Of a stretch of DNA of 64,000 bases, positions 12,862 to 21,800 are shown piece after piece. Source of the stretch: Fistularia commersonii (Eukaryota; Chordata; Actinopteri; Syngnathiformes; Fistulariidae); contig JBBMNZ010000009.1 in NCBI GenBank assembly GCA_037954325.1, positions 9,592,001 to 9,656,000 on the forward strand, written 5' to 3'. Below the pieces are notes generated by a model, which saw only the letters and a program-made list of their open reading frames with translations, was not told the origin of the DNA and did not search any database. Numbering within the stretch: the first letter of the stretch is position 1; each line of letters opens with the position of its first letter. Both the position numbers and the translations under genes were made by a program.

Positions 12862-15800
12862 AAGACGGACGGACGGACGGACGGACAGAAAGATAGAAAT
12901 AATATATGCATGTATGTATATTAACAGAGAATGGGATGGATATTATATATACAAAATGAGATGGATATTTGAATACATACAGTGTATACACACAAGCACA
13001 CACACACACACATATTTGGCATGTATATATTTATACAGAATGGGATAGATATAAATGTGATGTTTATGTCACTAAGGATAAATGTGAAATACACTGCTCA
13101 AAAAAATAAAGGGAACACTTAAAAAACACATCCTAGATCTAAATGAATGAAATATTCTTATGAAATACTTTGCTCTTTACACAGTTGAATGTGCTGACAA
13201 CAAAATCACACAAAAATGATCAATGGAAATCAAATGTATTAACCCATGGAGGTCTGGATTAGGAATCACACTCAAAATTAAAGTGTAAAAACACACTCCA
13301 GGCTGATCCAACTTTGATGTAATGTCCTTAAAACAAGTCAAAATGAATCTGTGTTACTTCCCGAGTGGACACTATGATTTCACAGAAGTGTGATTGACTT
13401 GGAGTTACATTGTGTTGTTCAAGTGTTCCCTTTATTTTTTTGAGCAGTATATATACATGACAGGAATAAGTACATTAGCTGGCAAGAAGACCAAAGAGGT
13501 GACGCTTAAGCCGGACACTAACCAGTGATAGTCGCTGTGGTTATGTCTCCTGGTTGCCGCGGGAACACTTCATCACCGTGAGCGGCTCCAGATATCGGGC
13601 TGTATTTCACTCGATAGCTGCCAGCATCTGCACGGCTGTTTTTCCACTCCAGGGTGATGCTTTCAAATGACTGGGACACAGATATCAGGTCCTTGGGGGC
13701 GTCCAGGGCTGCAAGACAAGAAAGAAACACAATTATTCCTGATTACATAAACATATTCATCGTCGATAAAAAGCGGAAAGAATGAAAAGAGGAAAACCTC
13801 TATTATTACATCCATCAGTAGTAAGCTGTGTAATGTGTTTGCCCATTTCCACTGGAAACAGAAAAATAACAATGACGTCAAAAAAAAAAAATCTTCTTTT
13901 CAAAGATTTATTGTGAAAAACATTGAAAAAAAAAGATTTAGAGAAAATTATATTATATTATATTTTTTTTTTACAATTTTCCATGGTTTTCTGCAAGATT
14001 GGACCAATTTACTCTTCCTATCAGGTCTTTGTCTCACACTAATCATCTTCTCCAGGAACTGAGTAGCTTGAGGTCCATTTCCAAGTATTCATGAGATCCC
14101 AACCTGTGGTGAAGGTGGTGTTGACCGGATCACTGCTGACGTCTCCCCTCCTGGAGACCAGAGTAACCCTGTACTCGGTGTCCGGCCGCAGACCCGAGAT
14201 GCTGTGCTGCTTGTCGGCGGGGGCGATCTCCACGCTGGTAACATCCGAAGGGTCGTCGCTGGGTCCGTACGCCACCGTCACCTCATCTGCTGGCGCCTCT
14301 GGCTGAGACCAGCTGACCAGAGCGGACGAGTCCGTCACGTCTTTTACCGCAAGATGTCGGGGGCCGGCGATTCCTGGGGGGGAAAGCGTGGATTTAATTC
14401 CTGGGAAATTCCTGCCGAACCAAGATTCATGGAAAATGCATGCAGCGCCAGTGTCCCTGCCGTCAGCTAGTATCCTCAGCAATACTCAAGTCTTGCAAAT
14501 GCCACTTTTACAGGCAGTATTTGACATTTGATCCAGCATTTATAATCGGACCTTTGAATCACTTCGGTTGATAGTAAGAAACCAATAACGCACGTGTTTT
14601 CCTTCCGAGTGCAACTGCAGCGAGCGAGAAAGGCTGCAAATATTCATTTGGGGCTTAGAAGTTGTTGAAATGATTTAATTCCTTTCGAACGACGCATTAG
14701 ACGCTTCAGCTTTTTGACAGTGTGGAAATAAATTTGCGTTACTGATGGCGAGGATTAGATTAGCAGAACTCTATGAAACCACCTGGGAATGGTTGGGGCA
14801 GGATCCCACAACGGGAAAAGATCGGAAACAGCCCGACCAGAAGCGAACCTTCCCGCTTCTGAACGTGAAAGATTTCTGCATATAAAGCAGAGCTGAAGCA
14901 GCGGAGATATCAACCAATGTTCTTATTTCTTTGGGTCACGCAAGAATTGGAGCCAGTCTGAGCTGTGGGCGGGGGGAGAGGCAGGCTTTCAACTGGGTCG
15001 CTCAGCTGTCAATCACAAGGCCATCCAACCATCTGCCCTCTCATTCACAGCTACGGTAAATTTAGTTTTCAATGACCCAGCCGATCACAACGTGGTTTAG
15101 AAGCATCTTGTTCATTTTCAGCTAATTTCTTCTCATTTGAAGGTCATCTCTTCCTATTTATGATCTTAACTTTTTGAATGAAAGAGGTGACTTTACTGAT
15201 ACAAAGTGGCAACTAAATTAACCTCATTTAACTAAGAAATGTCAAAAAAATAATTTAATTTCCATTTTAAAAACGTCTCTCCAAAATCCACACAATATCA
15301 ATGGATCAGATTTCAATTAATGTGTTTTCCAGATCTCAGCCAACACGCCAGGTTTTCCTGCCGGCGTTTAACCCCTCACAGGGTGGAGGTTGTGTAAATA
15401 TCACAAGGTGGCTGGCTACCATCAAAACTCAGGGCTGGATGAACTTTGGAACCTCTTCAACGCTGGAAGAGAAATTATAAATACAAAGAATACGGTTCAT
15501 GTCTTTTTATAATTTCTCTTCATTGATTCACGCCGCCCCGTTTTGAAGACGTTCAAATTAACAGATGTGTTTGTTAAGTGTTTAAACACAAAAGAGTGGA
15601 GTTTTGCTGCAGTGGTTATTACCGCCGGATAAGAGATGAGAGACGGATGATTTTCAAAACCCGCGACCTACAAATTCCAAATCTGTGATTTTCAGTCAAA
15701 TGGTCACTTTGTTCTCAATATGCATATATATATGTGTACATAGATATCCATAAATATGCTATTTCAGGGGTGTTCCATGCAGGGTGAGACGGCGTGCAAC

Positions 15801-18800
15801 GCAAATCAGCGGCACAAATCTCCGAAATCCAGCTTCACACAAGCTTTTAAAAGGTGCCAAGAATTCACTCACCAGCTCATTACCTGAAAACAATGAGTGT
15901 TTACCCGCTCGCATTAGAAAAATCTGAATACAGCCGTGCTCTGGACACACACTGTTAACTTTGGCTGATTAAAAACACCGTGACACAGTTTTGTTCCTTC
16001 TTTTCCATGACTAATCTCCAGCAAACCCAAACCTCGACCTTAAAATGAGCACCGCCTGTGGTTTTTTTTGTTTGTCAGAGTTGTGTGTGTGAAACAAAAA
16101 ACTGGAGTTCAGGCTGGTTATGGGAACTGGAGTGGCGATGAAATGTATTACAGAGAAAATACAAGGTCAATTTTTTTTTCCAAATGTCATGCAGCCCTGC
16201 CTCTGAACAATCATATACACACACACACACACACACATATATATGCATACATATATACATACACATACATACATGTGTATATATACGTATATGTGTGTGC
16301 ATATATATATTCCACTGAGGCTGATTGAGTGTAGTTATATAAATGTTGAAATAGATCAAGCAGATGTGGGTCGCCTTTTTGTCTCCCTCCTGAAAACTGA
16401 AACTCTAAGGTCTCTTTCTATTTCAGTGGGCAGGTTAGACGAACATGAGAGAAAAGGCCGTTGGCTTAGACAGTTATATTGTGTGAAAGGAGACAGTCTG
16501 GTGAAGAAAAAAAAGACGGTCGCATGCGTTTGTGTGTTTGAGTGTATGTCTGTTGCGTGTGCGACTGTGTGAAAGTTACAGCCGTAAGAGTGAGTCACGC
16601 AGAACAATGGCATCTCGTATTCGGTGCCATATGTCCCGCTCTGGCCTTTGAGCAATCCATCCATTAAAATGCCTCATCTAGCAGAAAGCAATGAAAGCAT
16701 CCGCCTCGTGATCCAGACCTGCACCACCTTACTGGGTCCCCTTTCCAGGTTCATGCACGCAGCTGCTAACAGACAGATGGACGCATGTGAAACATGCAAC
16801 TGTTATGCACGACGCCATTAAATGAAACAGGGCAAAAACTCCGAGTCTGTGAGCACGGGCTGGGACAATCAGTCATTCTCGGCGCACAAAGACGGCCATG
16901 TAGACCAGCATGTCGCATCGATCGCCTCGGCACCCGGCACATGTTTCACAGCATGACATATGGAGTAACACCGCAATAAAAGTTTGAGGGGGCCACCGCT
17001 AAAAAATGATTTAGTGCCGCTGAAGCCGATTATTGTGCTGGGCCATGCTAAGCTGAGGTTGAACCTCGCTTGAGTTACTTTTTTTTTCCAGAATCAGCGG
17101 GGATTTCCTCCTTTACCGTCTTTTCGTTATGGACTTACGCATCATTGCTCCTTTCTGTCTTTGTCAAGTGCAGTCATTCAGGATCTGCCCAGAAGAGCAG
17201 GATATGACATCACTGTTACCATCTCTGACCGTGACTTTTGCACTCAAAACTCACTGGTTGTGACTTTTTTGGCCATCGTGGGTCCCCTGGTGTTGTTCTT
17301 GATGATGTTGATGGAGACCTCATACTCCTGCCCTGGTCCCAGGCCCGACTGGACAAACTGATTTTGAGAGGATGGGAGGATGCTGACAACTTTTCCATTT
17401 TCCTCTTTCTGGAAAAAAAAATAAAACAGAAAAACCGACATGACATCAGATGTTTAGAAAAGTTAAGAAATTCAAGATGTCAATGAGCATTTTGTTTTCA
17501 TTAGCCTTCCAGGTCACATGCAGCTTATTGGCATTTAGTTGCTGTCCCTCACCAGATGTCCTGTCAAAGATTTTAGGATGATTGTTGAAAATAAGATGAG
17601 TTAAAAAATGGTATTTGGTCTTTTAAAAATAAACAAAGCAGTCACAAAAAGGATGGCGCATTTTAAGAAATACAGCAGACAAGCCCGCTGCTGGTACCTG
17701 GGATGCCCTTTGGGAGAATTCATCGTAAAAAGAACGAGATAAAGCACCTCCTCAGGGGTTGAGTAATAACAGCGATATAACATTTTAATCTCAACTAGAA
17801 GTGGTTACTACTTAATCATGCCGTATGCATTAATGCGCACTGGCGCCTCCACCCATTTTCACTCTTGGACCAGTCCACCACTGGGTGTTGACTCAGCATA
17901 AAATTTTTTCATAGAAAGGTCTATGATGTAATATTAGGTTTAGGGATTTACTTTTAATAGAGTCTTGAGGTTGTGAGTGGCAAAATGTATCCCTAAGTTC
18001 TCCGACATTCAGACTTGCACTCGCAGGGATTTTCATATGCCAAAGCCATTTAAATGGTTACCAGTTCAATAAATCCATGCTTTTTCCTCAGAGTCCCGAC
18101 AGATGACAGCTGCTCCTTCTTTTCTCAGGGAAGGTTAATAAAACACAGACCGGGCCTTTAAAAGGGGGGAAAAACTGACCGTATGGCGGAAATAGATCTC
18201 CCAGCCATCAAAGGGGATGTCAAGGTGATCCCACGTGACCTCCACCGAGGTCTCCCTCACGGAGGTGAATCTCAAACCACCAGGCGCTGGAAGAGCTGGG
18301 GGAACGCCAAAAGCAAACCAAAAATATCAAAAAGGAAAATTAGTTTAAAAGAAAAAATACATATTTATACAGTACATCAAGCAGGATTCCAACTTGTTGC
18401 TTATTTTCAAGTTTCTATGTCATTTGAGGATGATCTTAGTGAGGGTCAGTTAAATGTTCAATGAAGACATCAATAATCTGGGTCATCTTCCAGCGCCCTG
18501 TCATGTTCCAGGGTTTAAAATATGAAAAGAAGCATGGACATGATTGGGCGATCGATGGATGACCCCATTCCTGTTCCAAGTATGGCGACGACCGTTACCT
18601 GTAGCAACCCTGGCACTGACAGGAATGCTCCTTTTGTTGCTCAGAACGGCATAGACGTTTATCTGATACTCCAGGCCTGGCTCGAGCCCCTTGATCGTGG
18701 CAGAGGTTTTATCCCCGGGTACAACAAACTCCTGCCTGAGGCCGCCCTCCCTGGTGGGCTCATAAGCCACCAGGTATTCAGTCACCAGCATCTCGTTGCT

Positions 18801-21800
18801 CCATGTCAGCTCCACCGTGTCCGCAGTGACCCCGCCTACACTGAGGTCCTTTGGAGGAGACACTGGGAAAGCAAAAAATGTTCCTGTAGGTGTTGCCTGG
18901 GACAGTTTCCACCGTCGGTTGCAGAATATTCACCGCACACAGCTAATGAGGAGTCCAGAGCTACATCTGGCCGTGGACCGGCCGAAGCAGTGTGAAAGAG
19001 TGCAGGCAATGGCACACACTGTGCAACACGGATTAATATTCATCTTATTGCTTTCTGTCAAGGTTGGAGGTGAATGACTCGTAAAATAGCACAGAATTAA
19101 GAAACTCTTATTTTCCTATGACTGAATAACTAGAGATTTTCATTTGAATTTATTCATTTGCATTCATTACTATTTCCTAGGTCACCTTGGGATTGCAGAA
19201 ATTCCCAAAGCCTTCACTGGATGCAACTAGACATCGTAAAAATAAGTTGAATGAAATGTAGGATGAAAGATTTATGATAGTCGTTGAATAAAAAACGTAA
19301 TTGAATAAAAAATTCATGAATGAATGAATGAATTCATTAATTGATAAATATTCCTCCTGATAAAACCCAATAAAAGTCTAGTTTGCAAATTGCAATCAGC
19401 CACGTACGTGTCATGGCTTAATGGAGAGAGCAGAGTGTCTCACCTTCAGAGCAGTCCTTGCCAATGTATCCCTCGTCACAGACACACTGGCCGTTCACGC
19501 ATTGACCTTTGTCGTGGCAACTATTGAGACAGCTCAGTTGTGAGCAGCTTTCCCCTTCGTATCCACTCTCGCAGGTGCACCTTCCCTTGATGCAGCGCCC
19601 CCTGTTGTTGCAGTTCTCGGGGCAGGAGAGCACCGAGCAGTCCTCTCCAGAGTAGCCCTCCTGGCAAACGCATTTGCCATCCGTACACTTGCCACGGGTG
19701 TGGCAGTCGTTGGGACAAGCCGTCTGGCCGCAGTCGTCCCCGGCGAAGCCTTCGTCGCAAACGCACTGCCCGTCGACGCACCTGCCGCGGTACTGGCAAC
19801 TGTTAGGACAGCTCAGTTCTCCGCAGTCCGTTCCGGTGAAGCCGACGTGACACTCGCAGCGTCCGTCGACACACTCCCCGCGGCCGTAGCAGCTCGAAGG
19901 GCAGGTCCTGACGCTGCAGTCTTCGCCGGCGAAGTCTTCCTCGCAAACACACTGGCCGTTGACACAGCGCCCCCTGTTTTGGCAGTTCCTCGGACACGAC
20001 AGCTCGGAGCAGTCGTCTCCCTGGAAACTGACGTCGCACGCGCACCGTCCATTTATACACTGGCCTCTGTTGTTGCAGTTGTTCAGACATGCCAACTGGC
20101 TGCAGTCTTCGCCCTGGTATCCGGGGTCACACGTGCACATCCCATTGAAGCACGTACCTCTGCCGTTACAGTCCTTGAGGCAGGTGAGCTGAGAGCAGTC
20201 TTCTCCACTGTAGCCAGCGGTGCAGATGCACTCGCCGTCGACACAAAATCCGTTGCCATGGCAGTTATTGGGGCAGATGCGCTCGCCGCAGTCCTTACCC
20301 GTGTAGCCCTGGTTACATTGGCAGGTGCCGTTCGCGCAACGCCCGCGGTCATTACAGGCTTTGGGACACATGACCTCGGAACAATCGGAACCCGTCCACG
20401 GTTCGTCGCACACGCAGCGTTTGTCTTTACAGTGGCCGCGGCCGTTGCAGTTGTTCGGGCATTTGGACTGGGAGCAGCGTTCGCCGAAGAAACCGTCCAA
20501 GCAGATGCAAACGCCGCCCACGCATTCGCCATGTGCGCCGCAGTCCACAGAACAAACCTCAAGCGCGCAGTCTTCTCCGGAGAAACCCTTGAAGCACTCA
20601 CATTTTCCATCGTGGCAGTGGCCCCGGCCCTGGCAGTCGCCGGGACACTCGGGCTCGGTGCAGTTGGGGCCCTTCCAGCCGGTCTCACATCTGCAGCCGC
20701 AGATTTCAGCACTGTAGTTTCCATGACCATTGCAGAAAGGCTTTGTTACTGTGCCACCTTTGATGGATCGGGAAAAGTTGGGATTTTACTTCATATATTC
20801 TGCATAATTCAGTGCTCGGTGAGATGCTATCTACAGCAATATATATCTTTCTTTTATAACAAATAACTGTAGTTATCTTCCTGTCCAATAGGATATGTTT
20901 CATGTTGTCTGTACAAATCCTCTCCTGAGACTGACCAGCAAGGATGTTCTAGCCCATCAGAATCCAAAAGCATGACTTTATGAGAAAAAAAAGGAAGAAC
21001 AACAACCTAAAAGTCAAGGATTTTTCCTTTTTTTTAAACTCTTTTAAAACTGTTCTCTATGTTTGCGCAAATACAAAAGTCCCGCAGGAGGTTGCCGTGT
21101 AACTGACCAACAAGCTGGAGAACCTGATTCCAAGAAAAGCACTTAGCGGAACTTCGCGGTCAAAAAAGGTGAAACTTTATTTTTAGCGTCGGCTGGAGAA
21201 CATGCTCCGCAATCTCTCTGCTAATAGAACCGGTGTAAATCATGTCTGCCGGTTGATCTCGAATACTGCTGAGAAAATTATGCCTCCGCAGTGAATTCCA
21301 CGGGTTCCTTGAAGAGATGAGCGGAGCAGATGTGCGTGGTAACGATGTGAGATTTCAGTTTTTCATGTTCACACTGTCTAATGTTAGTAAACGGTTCTAT
21401 TTCCTGCGCCGCGTGATAATTGGGCATAACACGTGTTTTACCTGTAACCTGAGTGCCACAACAAGCGCCGTTGCACTGCGTTCTCAGTGTGGAAACCTCC
21501 CCCTCCAGCATTTCTATCCGGCTTATGAGGTCTTTCAGGCCCGGCAGGCTGTCCTCGCAGCCGCACGCCTGCCGCGGGATGTTGATGCGGTGGGTGAAGA
21601 CGATTTGGTTCTCTCCATCAAGGGTATGCTCGGTGGAGTGATGGTCCGTGGAGACGGTCGCGTCCTTCGGTTGGAGCTCGGCGCCGTCTGAAGTGTCCAG
21701 TTTCACGGTGCATAGCGAGCTGACGGGAACGTTAACATTGTAGACATGATTGAACACCACAGGATGCTCCGCATTGGGTAGCGTGAGGTTGAGTTCTTTA

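Noticed and set aside
12639..12890. CRISPR-like array
   Set aside because: Simple tetranucleotide repeat without spacers in a vertebrate genome.
12464..13009. 181-codon frame of Tyr-Leu-Ser-Ile and Pro-Ser-Ile-His repeats
   Set aside because: It is a read-through of the GATA/GGAT microsatellite; only its end (the FN4 half exon) is real coding sequence.
16068..16359. His-Thr and Tyr-Ile repeat peptides on both strands
   Set aside because: Translation of the AC/AT microsatellite.
18522..18995. 157-codon plus-strand open frame
   Set aside because: Antisense of the FN1 exon and flanking intron; no recognisable domain.
20083..20730. 215-codon minus-strand frame overlapping the EGF exon
   Set aside because: It is a shifted frame of the EGF repeats, Ala/Thr/Pro-rich only because of codon bias in the true frame.
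19700..20866. 388-codon plus-strand open frame
   Set aside because: It is the antisense of the GC-rich tenascin EGF array. Composition is Ala/Val-rich with periodicity mirroring the EGF repeats, and it has no domain.
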